Positions 33,611-43,874 of a stretch of DNA of 64,000 nt are shown one piece after another. The DNA is from Craterostigma plantagineum (lineage: Eukaryota > Streptophyta > Magnoliopsida > Lamiales > Linderniaceae). A model generated the notes under the pieces. It saw only the letters and a list, made by a program, of their open reading frames with translations. It searched no databases and was not told the origin of the DNA. Both the position numbers and the translations under genes were made by a program. Location: the NCBI GenBank assembly GCA_027422505.1, contig JAPQWV010000689.1:221001-285000 (forward strand), written 5' to 3'. The stretch's first letter is position 1, and each line of letters starts with the position of its first letter.

Positions 33611-34724
33611 CAGCTCCTTTTCGGTGGTCGTGTAATTTGTCTGGGCTGCGTCTAGCGTCTAGCGTCTTACTCGCGTAGTAGATCGGCCTGAAGTGGTTGT
33701 CTTTACGCTGCCCTAGCACGGCCCCAACTGCATAGTCACTAGCATCACACATTAGTTCAAAGGGCAGCCCCCAGTCGGGGGCGACCATAATAGGTGCGGC
33801 AATAAGTCTTTCCTTAAGCAGATTGAAAGCATGCAGGCATTCATCATTAAAATCAAACGGGGCATCTTTCTCTAACAACCTAGACATAGGACGTGCAATT
33901 TTAGAAAAATCTTTGATAAACCTACGATAAAATCCCGCATGTCCTAGGAAGCTTCTAATCGACTTCACGTTCGAGGGAACAGGCAATTTCTCTATAGTTT
34001 CTAACTTAGCTCGGTCCACTTCGATTCCTTTTGAGGAAATCTTGTGACCGAGAACTATACCCTCTCGAACCATAAAATGGCACTTCTCCCAATTAAGTGC
34101 TAAGTTCGTTTCCTCGCATCGTGCGAGTACGAGCTTCTGATTTGACAAGCATGCTTCAAACGACGAACCGAAAACAGAGAAATCGTCCATAAATACCTCC
34201 ATTACCTCACCTACCAGTTCGTCGAATATGGCCATCATGCATCGCTGGAAGGTGGCTGGGGCATTGCATAATCCGAATGGCATCCTTCGGTACGCGAACG
34301 TTCCGAACGGGCACGTAAACGTCGTCTTCTCCTGGTCCTCGGGTGCTATGGGGATCTGCAGATAACCTGACAAACCATCAAGGAAACAATAAAATGAGTG
34401 ACCCGCTAACTTTTCTAGCATTTGATCAATAAATGGTAAAGGGAAATGATCCTTTCGCGTGGCATCGTTCAACTTCCTGTAGTCGATGCAGACACGCCAT
34501 CCGGTCACGGTCCTTGTCGGGATCAGTTCGTTCTTGTCGTTGGTGACGACCGTCATGCCTCCTTTCTTTGGAACTACTTGGACCGGGCTGACCCATGCGC
34601 TGTCTGAAATGGGATAGATCATCCCTGCGTCTAGCAATTTGATCACCTCCTTCTTTACCACGTCCTTCATGTTAGGGTTGAGGCGCCTTTGACGTTGAGC
34701 GACCGGCTTGAAGTCGTCCTCCAT
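33558..34724 (-). pseudogene. Athila reverse transcriptase
   Basis: The 388-codon frame shows RT motifs in order: VSPVQVVPKKGG, GWRVCIDYRKLNDATRKDHF, FLDGLSGYLQIPIAPEDQ, MPFGLCNAPATFQRCM and the catalytic EVFMDDFSVF (FMDD form of YxDD, both aspartates kept). The RNase H start follows (LMCDASDYAVGAVLGQR). A 7-bp tandem duplication (GCGTCTA twice, near 33650-33665) shifts the frame in the tether. It is joined upstream to the protease frame through a single stop (TGA at 34781-34779). Confidence 0.92.
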
Positions 34725-34778
34725 GGGGATCTTGTGCGTGCAGTAGCTCGGATTGATACCTCTTATGTCGGATATCTT

Positions 34779-35726
34779 TCATGCCAAGGCCTTCTTGTGC
34801 GCCTTTAATACGTCTAAGAGCTGGCCCTTCTGCCCGTCGTCGAGGCTTGACGAAATGATGACCGGTAGCCCTCCATTGCTGCTAAGGAAAGCGTACTCGA
34901 GGTGGTCGGGCAGCGGCTTCAACTCCAGGACCGGTGGCTCCTCAACCGAGCTTTTTTCCTTGTCCTCTTCGCTGCTCTCATCGATGGATATAACAGGTTC
35001 GTCGACTTCCTCCCCACACTCGTCGATGACCATAAGCGTGTGTATGTCCGGATCACCAACCTGTGATAGACCTTGCACGGAAAAGAGAAAGTCGTGCTCA
35101 AATACGTCTAAGAAATAACACTTATCATCCTGTTCGCTACTCTTTTTCATCGAGTCGGCCATATCAAAGGTAACCTTTTCCCCATCTACCGTCAAGGTTA
35201 ACGTCCCGTTCCTAACGTCTATCATGGTCTCCCCCGTGGCTAAGAATGGTCTACCTAAAATCAAGGGGACATTTTCATCTTCCTCCATATCTAAGATAAC
35301 GAAATCTGCGGGAATCACAAACTTATCGACTTTAACTAAGACATCCTCGATAACACCTCGAGGGTACTTTAACGACCTATCCGCTAATTGGAGGCTCATC
35401 CTAGTGGGTCGTGGCTCGCCTAGTCCTAAACGCTTAAACATAAAATACGGCATAAGATTACTACTAGCGCCTAGGTCTGCTAACGCACGCTCAATCACTA
35501 AATCTCCTATGAGACAGGGAATAGTAAAACTCCCTGGGTCTTTTAGCTTCTTAGGTATCTTGCTTTGGAGGATCGCCGAGCACTCCCCTCGTTGGCAGAC
35601 GGTGGAGACGTGTTCGAGCTTCCTTCTGTTCGTCAGCAAGTCCTTCAAGAACTTGGCGAAGCTGGGTATCTGCGTAATAGCTTCAACAAAAGGTAAGTTA
35701 ATATGTAATTCCTTACACATACCCAT
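34779..35726 (-). pseudogene. Athila protease region
   Basis: This 315-codon frame contains the aspartic protease site LADLGASSNLMP and the later PLILGRPFLATG. It shares its frame with the segments on both sides and is separated from them only by two TGA codons (35768-35766 and 34781-34779). Each TGA can be explained by one C-to-T or G-to-A change in an arginine or tryptophan codon of the family. Confidence 0.88.
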
Positions 35727-35765
35727 AAATTTACCAAACTGCGCCTCGTTCTTGTCCTTCTTCAG

Positions 35766-36170
35766 TCAAGCCGGGTATGGGATCTTTGGCTGGTATGGCT
35801 TCACTGGTGGCCGCTGGATCTCCGTCACCTTTTCCTTCTCGGGCTCGGCCTTTTCCTTCTCAGCGTCGGCCTTCTCGACATCGTCGCCCCTGATATCCTC
35901 AACTTCGGGCTCGTCGTGGCTCTCAAAGTTGGCATTCTCCTTGGCCTTCTTTTTGGCGGGCACTTCTTGCAATTCTCGCCCATTTCTTAGCGTTACCGCC
36001 TTGCAGTACTCGTTAGGATTCGGCTCGGTGTAGCTTGGGAGCGATCCCTGGGTACGCCCAGCCAACTGCTTCGCCATCTGGCCCATTTGCTGCTCCAGCT
36101 TTTTGAGCGAGGCATCTGTGTTCTGAGCGCGCAAGTCGTTCGCTTCCATATACTCCTCCATCTTCGTCAT
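35766..36170 (-). pseudogene. Athila gag-protease linker
   Basis: A 134-codon frame rich in charged residues (KKLEQQMGQMAKQLAGR, then repeated KADAEKEKAEPEKEK). It is the segment between gag and protease. The frame differs from gag upstream, so a frameshift lies near 36170. Confidence 0.8.
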
Positions 36171-37528
36171 ACGGCTCTCGTGGGCCGCTGTGGTGCTACT
36201 GAAATCGTGAGGAGTGTCTTCATCATGTCCTTCATCTCCCTCATGTCGTCGGATCCTCCCGCGGGCGCGTTCTGGTATTGTCGTGGCGGTTCGTTTTGGA
36301 ATCCGGAAGGTCGGGGCTGAAATCCTGGTGGTCCTTGGCTCTGATGGTTCTGATTCCCGTACGCCAAGTTAGGATGTGCCTGAGGCTGGAAACTTCGCTG
36401 GCCACCTTGATAATTGCCCATGTAATCAACATGCTCATGTGGCTGGCCAAGCTGGCATTCTGAGGTCTCGTGGGCTGCCCCGCAAATTCCGCACAAGGGC
36501 ACATAAGGGGTGTGCTGCGTCGGTGTGGTAGTGGCCACGGCGTTCACGGGCTGAGTCTGCCCGGACTTGGGAAGCAATGCACCAATCACTATATGCAACT
36601 GAGAGTTCGTCGAGGCGAGTTGTTGCTGGAGCGCCTCGATCTTAGCGTTAGTGGCCGTCTCCTCGCGCACTCCAAATACGCCTGTCGTCTTCATCCTGGT
36701 ATTTCCCCTCATGAAACTGTTCCTCGAGTAGTCCTCAATGAGGTTCCAAGCGTCGGTCGCGTTGAGCTTCACGAGTCCTCCTCCTGCGGCTCCGTCTAAC
36801 ATATGGACCGTCTGATCGTTGAGCCCCTCGTGGAACCTGTTGATCTGGGCTGCCTTCGACATTCCGTGCTGTGGACACCTCTTTAGTAGCGCCCTATAAC
36901 GCTCCCACACCTCGTAAAGATTCTCTGAGTCTTTCTGGTGGAATAAAGAAATCTCCGTCTTCAACCGTAGCACCTTCGTTAATGGGAAGTAGTGGTTGAT
37001 GAAGGCGGCTCGCATCTCCTCCCAGGTGGTGATCGATCTTGGTGGCAACATATCCAACCAATCCCTCGCTCTGAACTTAAGCAAGAACGGGAACAACATG
37101 AGCTTAATCGCGTCGCTCGGAACACCATTGATTTTGATGGTGTCGGTGACCGTCAAAAACGCCTTCAAATGGGAGTAAGGATCGTCATCGGGGTTGCCCT
37201 CGAACTGGGCCGTCTGGAAAATCATCTGAAGCCAAGAGTGCTTCAGTTCAAAGTTGTTGTTCTCGATCGGCGGGATGACAATCGCCGACTCCGTACCGCC
37301 TAGCATGGCATTCTTGAGGAGGTCCTGAAGTGATGGTTCCTCCTCGGGAATGTTATGGACGGGCACTCGGTGGTCCGCCATGTCTACTTCCGTGTTTGGG
37401 CTGTCTACGGATGCCTCTACACGAGAGTTTAAGGTTGACTCCTGCGAACTATCCTTTGAATAACAAACTAAAGGATCCTGTGAGCTGGTGGAAACTCCTT
37501 CGATGTTGTACTTAAGCTTCCTTCGCAA
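36167..37528 (-). CDS. Athila gag
   Basis: A 453-codon frame, the first after the primer-binding site. The capsid part includes FEGNPDDDPYSHLKAFL, WLDMLPPRSITTWEEMRAAF and LFHQKDSENLYEVWERY (Retrotrans_gag type). A zinc-knuckle-like CGICGAAHETSEC (CX2CX3HX4C) lies near residue 355. The tail is glutamine- and proline-rich. It forms the particle that packages the RNA. The C-terminus is cut by a frameshift compared with the family's continuous gag-pol. Confidence 0.9.
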   Translation of the reverse strand: MRRKLKYNIEGVSTSSQDPLVCYSKDSSQESTLNSRVEASVDSPNTEVDMADHRVPVHNIPEEEPSLQDLLKNAMLGGTESAIVIPPIENNNFELKHSWLQMIFQTAQFEGNPDDDPYSHLKAFLTVTDTIKINGVPSDAIKLMLFPFLLKFRARDWLDMLPPRSITTWEEMRAAFINHYFPLTKVLRLKTEISLFHQKDSENLYEVWERYRALLKRCPQHGMSKAAQINRFHEGLNDQTVHMLDGAAGGGLVKLNATDAWNLIEDYSRNSFMRGNTRMKTTGVFGVREETATNAKIEALQQQLASTNSQLHIVIGALLPKSGQTQPVNAVATTTPTQHTPYVPLCGICGAAHETSECQLGQPHEHVDYMGNYQGGQRSFQPQAHPNLAYGNQNHQSQGPPGFQPRPSGFQNEPPRQYQNAPAGGSDDMREMKDMMKTLLTISVAPQRPTRAV

Positions 37529-37794
37529 CTTTCGCTCAAATCCGGGTCTGCGTCAACGATGGGACCCGATGGATGGCTTCGGGTCATTCACCGCTGAATC
37601 GTGACTACAATGAGTAAGAAATAAAAATTAGCGAAAAAGCAAACAAATACGCCGAATAAGAATACGAAATCAATAACGACGGAAGAAAACAACTAGTGCA
37701 AATAACACAAATAACGCAAACAGTGAATGCAAAGAAAACATCGAAATCACAGTGGCTAAAGTACCGAACTACGGTGTTCCTAATATCAATTGAT

Positions 37795-37812
37795 TCCCCG
37801 GCAACGGCGCCA
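37795..37812 (-). other. Primer-binding site, tRNA-Asp
   Basis: On the minus strand TGGCGCCGTTGCCGGGGA, the Athila primer-binding site complementary to the 3' end of tRNA-Asp, six bases from the 5' LTR. Confidence 0.95.
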
Positions 37813-37818
37813 AAAACT

Positions 37819-39283
37819 TGATCGACACGTAGTGAGTGATGAAAGTGCGACAAGTGATAAAATAAAACGTAAACCTAATTACTATCACCAACGTGCGATA
37901 GGCAGTGAACCCATCGTTTGTAGTGCAGTAAAGTGAGTAAACGAGTATCGAACACCAGGAATAAATCAAGTACTAGTAATGACCTAATCGACTCGATATT
38001 TAGCCTAAAGAAAATACGCAAATTGTTTGACGACTCAACCTAACAGACCACTCCTAATTCAATCAGAAATTCAAAGAATGCGACTAACTGATGTGAGAGT
38101 TTTCAGATGATAAAGACGTGCTCGGGATTCGAATCCCGCTAGGTATTTACGGCTAAGACAATAAAATCGCTCCTAAGTGTTTAAGACTAAATCGCAGTAA
38201 TTTCCTGCCCGCTCGCGAGTTTGCTGTCGCCCTAAACGCTCGCGGGAATCTAAAATTCACGAATTACTAACGCGAGGATCGAGTATTTGCTTTCGCCCTA
38301 TACTCGAATCCTATCTTCTATGAACGGCCTAAACGTTGCTTAGCTGTCGCCCTAAACGTTTTTCCATGCAATCACTTTAACACATAGACATATTAAAGCA
38401 ACGAAACATATTCATAGAACGATAAATAGTCAATAGCACAAAGTCACGATAATATATGTCTTAACTACGAATTATCCTAGCGTTCATCTAATCCCAAACA
38501 CAACGGGATTTAGCTACTCATAATAAAGGGAAAAACTACGAGAGAATTGATAGATAAAGCCGAAGAACTCATGATCTTTCCTACTGATGAATCTGGGGTG
38601 ATCTCGGGGAAAGGTCTTCGTTCTTTGTTAATTCGGCGTGGATTCTTCGTTGATCCATCTCTTGCGCTCCGGGACGGGATATCCTGTTCTTTTCGCCCTA
38701 ATTTCGTCTCTGGATGATTGAGAATTGATCTCTGGTGAGTTCTCCCGTTTCTGGGTCGAATTTGGGCTTTTTGTACTGATTCCCGAGTCGGTCACGGCCT
38801 GGGACATGGGCCGTCACGGCCGTGACCAACATCGCTCGCGTCTCGCCTTTTCTGCCCAAGGTCACGGCCAAGTGCATCATAGGTCACGGCCGTGACCATC
38901 ATCGGTGGGGTGCTCTGTCTCGAGTCACGGCCAGACGCATTAAGCGTCACGGCCGTGACCATCACCAGCGTGGTTCTCTGCCTAGCGTCACGGCCAGACG
39001 CATTAAGCGTCACGGCCGTGACCGTCACCAGCGTCCATTTAAACCAAGAGCTGCCCCTCGTCACGGCCGTGATGCGTAATGCGTCTGACCGTGACCGAGG
39101 GCAGTGTTGCCCCTTTTCGCGCCGTTTTGCCTCGTTTTCGCTCCTTTTCGCCCGAGACTCGTCCTAAGCTCCTTCAACAATAAAATAAGTGTAAATATAT
39201 CGAATAAATGCATAATTTAATTGCTAAAGTTCTATTATACCCCGAATAAATAGTACGATAAACGCATTGAAATGCGTTTATCA
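37819..39283 (-). repeat. 5' LTR of Athila
   Basis: 1465 bp, nearly identical to the 3' LTR. Palindrome copies start at 38813, 38883, 38946 and 39009, and a fifth at 39060 has one mismatch. It has an extra 22-bp unit in the array, probably from unequal copying of the repeat. Confidence 0.97.
38813..39073. repeat. Palindrome array in Athila 5' LTR
   Basis: Four perfect GTCACGGCCGTGAC copies and one ending GAT. The repeat unit GGCCAGACGCATTAAGCG occurs twice here but once in the other LTR. Confidence 0.95.
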
Positions 39284-40226
39284 AGATGTACAATGGCACT
39301 GTACGTACTATCCATGTTGTGCGACATGTGGAGGGCTTGAAGAAAAATCTGTTGTCCGTGGGGCAACTGGATGATCTTGGATTCAAAATTGAGCTGGAGA
39401 ACAAGATCATGAAGGTTTTCAAAGGAACATTGGTGGTGATGAAGGGAGAAAAGATAGCTGCAAATTTATACAAGCTGAAGGGAGAGACTCTGCAAGAAGG
39501 GCAAGCATCTGTTGCTATGACAAGTTCAAATGAAAAGTCCACGATGATTTGGCACAAGAAACCTGGTCATATGTCTGAACAAGGCATGAAAATTCTTGCG
39601 CAAAAGAATCTACTTCCTGGTCTCACGACGGTGACGCTACCATTCTGCGAGCATTGTATTGTGAGCAAGCAGCATCGCCTGAAGTTCTCCCCATCGAATT
39701 CTAGAAGCAAAGGAATTCTAGAATTGATCCACTCCGATGTATGGCAAGCACCGGTCTCATCCCTGGGAGGAGCCAACTACTTCGTATCATTCGTTGACGA
39801 CTACTCCAGGAGATGCTGGGTGTACCCAATCAAGAAGAAGGACGATGTGTTTCCTACCTTCAAAACATACAATGCGCGAGTTGAACTTGAAACCGGCAGA
39901 AAAATCAAGTGTCTCCGGTCAGATAATGGAGGGGAGTATACTGACAAAGATTCACTGAATTCTACAAAGGTGCGGGCATCAGAAGACAGTTCACCACGAC
40001 TTACACTCCACAACAGAATGGAGTGGCAGAGCGGTTGAATAGGACCCTGTTGGAAAGAACAAGGGCTATGTTGAGAACTGCGGGTCTGGAAAAGAAGTTC
40101 TGGGCGGAAGCGGTCTGTACTGCCTGTTATGTGGTGAATCGGGCCCTATCTACTGCTATAGAGATGCAGACACCGATGGAAATGTGGACTGGTGCACCTG
40201 CAATATTTGTTCTTGGGGTACGCTGA
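39284..40226 (+). pseudogene. Copia integrase region
   Basis: Continues the Copia frame broken at 26884. The pre-integrase domain has MIWHKKPGHMSEQGMKIL and CEHC (zinc-type HHCC). The catalytic core has HSDVWQAP, VDDYSRRCWVYPI, LRSDNGGEYTD and QNGVAERLNRTLLERTRAML, covering the D, D and E positions. A frameshift separates 39955 from 40023. Near 40200 part of the C-terminal integrase region is deleted, joining MWTGAPA to a later LGYAEGVKGYRLWD. Confidence 0.9.
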
Positions 40227-42039
40227 AGGAGTAAAGGGGTATCGCTTGTGGGACCTCACTGACCACAAAGTGATTATCAGCAGAGATGTTATCTTCTTGG
40301 AGGATAGCGATCAAGAGCAAGTCGAAAATGATAGCAGTTCAAAAGGCATGACAAAGACTACACCGGTAAAACGAAAATTGAAGCAATATAATTCTTCTGA
40401 AGTTGAACCGGCGCACGAGGAGCTCGACCCAGTCGAATCTGAAGTACCGGATCTCTGGCGGTCATCACGCGAGCGTAGGCCGCCAAGTTGGCACTCAGAT
40501 TATGAGATAGAGAGCAATCTTGCATACTGTTTTCTAACGGAGGATGGAGAGCTAACCACTTTCCAAGAAGCACTGAATAATTCAGATGCGAGTCAGTGGA
40601 TTTCAGCAATGCAAGAGGAGATGGAAGCTCTCTATAAAAATAAGAAATGGGAGTTGGTGCCATTGCCGCAAGGAAGGAAACCCATTGGCAACAAATGGGT
40701 GTACAAAATCAAGCGGAATGGTGATGACCAGGTAGAGCGATACCGTGCTAGACTGGTTGTAAAAGGATATGCTCAGAAAGAAGGGATTGACTTCAACGAA
40801 ATTTTCTCACCGGTGGTTCGACTTACAACAGTCAGGGTGGTCTTGTCAATATGTTCTACATTCGACTTGCATCTTGAGCAGCTAGCCGTTAAAATGGCAT
40901 TTCTCCATGGTGACCTCGACGAAGAAATATATATGCTTCAACCAGAAGGTTTCGAGGAACAAGGAAAAGAAGATCTGGTTTGCAGATTGATGAAATCTCT
41001 CTACGGGCTCAAACAAGCACCTCGATGCTGGTATAAAAGATTTGACTCATTCATAATTAGTCTTGGCTACAACAGGCTATATTCAGATCCTTGTGCGTAT
41101 TTCAAGAGATTTGGCGATGACGATTTCATCATGTTGCTGTTGTACGTCGACGATATGCTGGTAGCAGGACCCAACAAGGGTCGTATCGCCGACTTAAAAA
41201 AAGACTCAACTGGCCAGTGAATTCGAAATGAAGGACTTGGGACCGGCAAACAAAATCCTTAGTGTGCAAATATTTCGAGACAGAAGTAAGCGGAAGATTT
41301 GGCTTTCCCAAAAGAATTATTTGAAGAAAATCTTGCGAAGGTTCAACATGCAAGATAGTAAGCCCATATCTACCCCTCTTGCTGCTAATTCAAGCTATCC
41401 TCTGAGATGTGTCCTACTGATGAAGACGAGAGGATAGAAATGTCTCGACTGCCATATGCATCGGCAGTAGGAAGTCTAATGTTCGTAATGATCTGTACCA
41501 GACCAGACATTGCCCATGCAGTGGGAGTTGTTAGTCGATACATGTCCAACCCTGGTCGGGAGCACTGAAGTGCTGTTAAGAGGATTCTCAGATATATCAA
41601 AGGAACCTCGGATCTTGCCTTATGTTACGGAGGTACAGATTTTACTGTCCATGTTGATGCAGATTATGCAGGTGAACTTGATAAAAGCAGATCCACAACC
41701 GGATATGTGTTTAATCTTGCTGGCGGTGCTGTAAGCTGGGTTTCAAAACTGCAGTCCATTGTTGTAACGTCAACAACGGAAGCAGAATATGTGGCAGATA
41801 CGCAAGCCAGTAAAGATGCAATATGGTTGAAGATGATGCTGGAAGAACTCGGCCACAAACAGGAGAATATTGTTCTCTATTGTGATAGCCAGAGTGCGTT
41901 GCATCTTGCAAGGAATTCAGCATATCATTCAAGAACCAAACACATCCGGGTGCAATACCACTTTGTTCGTGAACAAGTGGAAGGGGGACTGTGGACATGC
42001 AAAAAGTTCACACTGCGGATAATCTGGCAGACTACATGA
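40192..42039 (+). pseudogene. Copia reverse transcriptase and RNase H
   Basis: The frame 40192-41220 covers the linker and RT: WISAMQEEMEALYKNKKWEL, NKWVYKIKRN, YRARLVVKGYAQKEGIDF, LYGLKQAPRCWY and the catalytic LLYVDDMLVAG. In motif A the sequence is QLAVKMAFLHGD where the family has an aspartate (LDVK), so a catalytic residue is missing. Frameshifts at about 41205 and 41395 follow. RNase H remains (SKLQSIVVTSTTEAEYVA, LYCDSQSALHLARN, RTKHIRVQYHFVRE) end at about 42039. Confidence 0.92.
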
Positions 42040-42168
42040 CCAAAGCAATTCCTGTGGACATGTTTATGTGGTGTCGTTCCTCATGTGGATTGACTGAACA
42101 TAAGTAACATGCAAAGGCGAGGTAGGAGAATAGTGTGAAGATCTGATTGCACCTCAATCAAATCTTCA

Positions 42169-42178
42169 AGTGGGAGAT
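42169..42178 (+). other. Polypurine tract of Copia
   Basis: AAGTGGGAGAT stands immediately before the 3' LTR, a common plant Copia form. Confidence 0.85.
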
Positions 42179-42610
42179 TGATGGGAAGTGGGTTGCTACC
42201 TACCCACTTCACCTACCTTATTAACAATAATAATAATAATATATATTTAATTATATTAATATTATATTGATTAAATGATGTAAGCAATGATCTAATTGTA
42301 GCTAAGTTCTTGCCTATAAATAGGCTACGGGGCTTAAGCTAAAAATACACCAAAAATTAATAGAAAGAGAGGGAGAAAGAAAGAGAAAAAAAAATAGAGG
42401 GTTTGTTCGGTATTTGCTCCAACGAGATAGTGGATGTTTTCTCCTTTATAGATTGAGAGGTTGTAATCCCTGTTTATACCCCAGTAATAAATTCCTACCT
42501 CGCCCGTGGTTTTTTACCCCAAGTTAAAAAGGGGTTTTTCACGTAAATTCCCGTGTTCCATTTATCCTCACAGTCATTTCCAATTTCGTTACGCTGTCCA
42601 TTTCGCAACA
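42179..42610 (+). repeat. 3' LTR of Copia element
   Basis: 432 bp, TGATGGGAAGT to GCAACA, paired with 25090-25513 and followed by the ATTTG duplication. Confidence 0.93.
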
Positions 42611-42615
42611 ATTTG
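42611..42615. repeat. Target duplication ATTTG, right
   Basis: Exact partner of 25085-25089. Confidence 0.9.
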
Positions 42616-43196
42616 TTCAGCATTTTATTAGGAGTTTTCAAACCTCATTCAGTGCGGGAAGCCCTCGCAGTCGGGGCCATAGACTCCATCTCCTGTACTT
42701 CAACTTGTACCAGGCGATGATCACCAAGGTGGGAAGTCCCCGGACTCTTTGGTGGTAGTCCGTGGGCTGTTTGAGGTGAGTTGTATCTCATATGCAACTG
42801 GAAAATTTGTAATTGCCAAACTACTTACGAATTGGAACTTAAGACTCCTAAATATCGTAATTGCCGAACTACTTACGAATTGGAACTTAAGACTCCTAAA
42901 TATCGTTGTTTTTCTTTTTTTCCCGAATTAGAATTCTAGATGGGTTCATGCAATGAAATGGTCTGACAAAAGGAGTTTGTCCGAGCCAAGACCGCCCGGC
43001 TCGCGGCCATGCAATGAAGGGACATGGAATTTTGACCTTCCTTAAGGTCCACAACGCAGGCCATATGGTCCCAATGTAGCAACACAATTTTGACCGTCTA
43101 GTTGACATGAAATTTTGACTTTCCTAGGTGGGTTGAAGGAAAGCTGAAACAAGACAACGGTCACTCTCACCATGGTACAGATTGATAAGCATAATA
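42616..43196. other. Flank between Copia element and OST1 region
   Basis: No recognised gene. A 48-bp tandem duplication lies at 42809-42904. The sequence around 42640-42780 is GC-richer than its surroundings and might be a relic of a gene cut by the Copia insertion, but I cannot name it in any frame. Confidence 0.45.
42809..42904. repeat. 48-bp tandem duplication
   Basis: Two head-to-tail units starting GTAATTGCC(A/G)AACTACTTAC differ at one base, so the duplication is recent. Confidence 0.92.
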
Positions 43197-43376
43197 TGGA
43201 GTAAATCAAGACTTGATAATGGAGTAAATCAAGCCTTGATATGCTCTCCTTGATTAGTCATCGATTACTTCATGATAGGCTGCAATTATGGGATTGATTA
43301 GTTTAGAATACTTATATAAACAGAGGATGATGTAGAATGTAAAGTTCAAGGCATAAATATTATATTTACCTTCACA
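43197..43376 (+). repeat. Copia LTR fragment upstream of OST1
   Basis: Same LTR family as 21584-21741, with TGGAGTAAATCAAG at the start (the first 22 bases partly duplicated) and CTTCACA at the end. A TATATAAA box lies at 43313-43320. It is directly followed by a primer-binding site, so it is a 5' LTR whose element body is gone. Confidence 0.8.
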
Positions 43377-43389
43377 TGGTATCAGAGTC
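43377..43389 (+). other. Primer-binding site after LTR fragment
   Basis: TGGTATCAGAGTC, the iMet type with one change. No gag follows. Confidence 0.8.
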
Positions 43390-43874
43390 AGCGGCATAAA
43401 CCTTTTCTTCTTCAAATTCTTTTCCATCCTCCTCTAATGTTCCAACCTTATTTATAACAAACTTACTTCCTCATTAATCCTGCATATAACAAAATATATA
43501 CACAGTTATATAAACCAACTTACTTCGATTTTCGATGCGTGAAATTTTCGAAGCTATGTCGCAAATTTAATGAATCAAATAGTATACCAACATGGATTTG
43601 ATAATATTAATTTGACCACGTGTCAACTTTTGACTAGACTTGGGTTGTTAAGTGAGTAGATGAGATAAAATCGTGATAAAATTAAGATCAACGAGTTTAC
43701 CGATTAGTCCTTATTTATATTCAAACCATCAAATGCTTACATGACTCTTAAATTTATTATTAATTCGTTCCACCGAAGAAATTAATTTTCTTTGGTCAAC
43801 TAAGCCCGAAACCTCAGACTTCGTCGAAACTAACACAGCCATCTAGCTATACTGAGACGAGTCTTGGTGAAGAA
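43390..43874 (+). other. Upstream region of OST1 gene
   Basis: AT-rich, holding the 5' untranslated region and probably the promoter. I cannot point to a clear TATA box within 100 bases of the start codon. Confidence 0.4.

Larger units (their letters stand above)
26885..39283 (-). mobile_element. Complete Athila element, 12.4 kb, nested in Copia
   Basis: Two nearly identical LTRs (1438 and 1465 bp), a tRNA-Asp primer-binding site, a polypurine tract and a perfect AGATG duplication define it. On the minus strand the order is 5' LTR, PBS, gag, protease, RT, RNase H, integrase, palindrome-rich spacer, ORF3 (Athila ORF-1/env-like), 3' non-coding region, PPT, 3' LTR. I see only about a dozen substitutions between the LTRs, so insertion is recent, yet the coding part carries several stops and frameshifts. 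Confidence 0.97.
25090..42610 (+). mobile_element. Complete Copia element with nested Athila
   Basis: It is bounded by LTRs (25090-25513 and 42179-42610), an iMet primer-binding site, a polypurine tract and a perfect ATTTG duplication. Without the Athila and its 5-bp duplication it measures about 5.1 kb, normal for Copia. Gag, protease, integrase, RT and RNase H appear in the Copia order, all with mutations. The Athila sits between protease and the integrase pre-domain. Confidence 0.95.

Noticed and set aside
35224..36033. 269-codon plus-strand frame opposite the Athila protease
   Set aside because: It is an antisense shadow of the protease and linker coding region; serine-rich composition without domain.
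42616..42780. Possible exon next to the Copia element
   Set aside because: All frames across the restored insertion site contain stops or unrecognised peptide. It cannot be supported as a gene.
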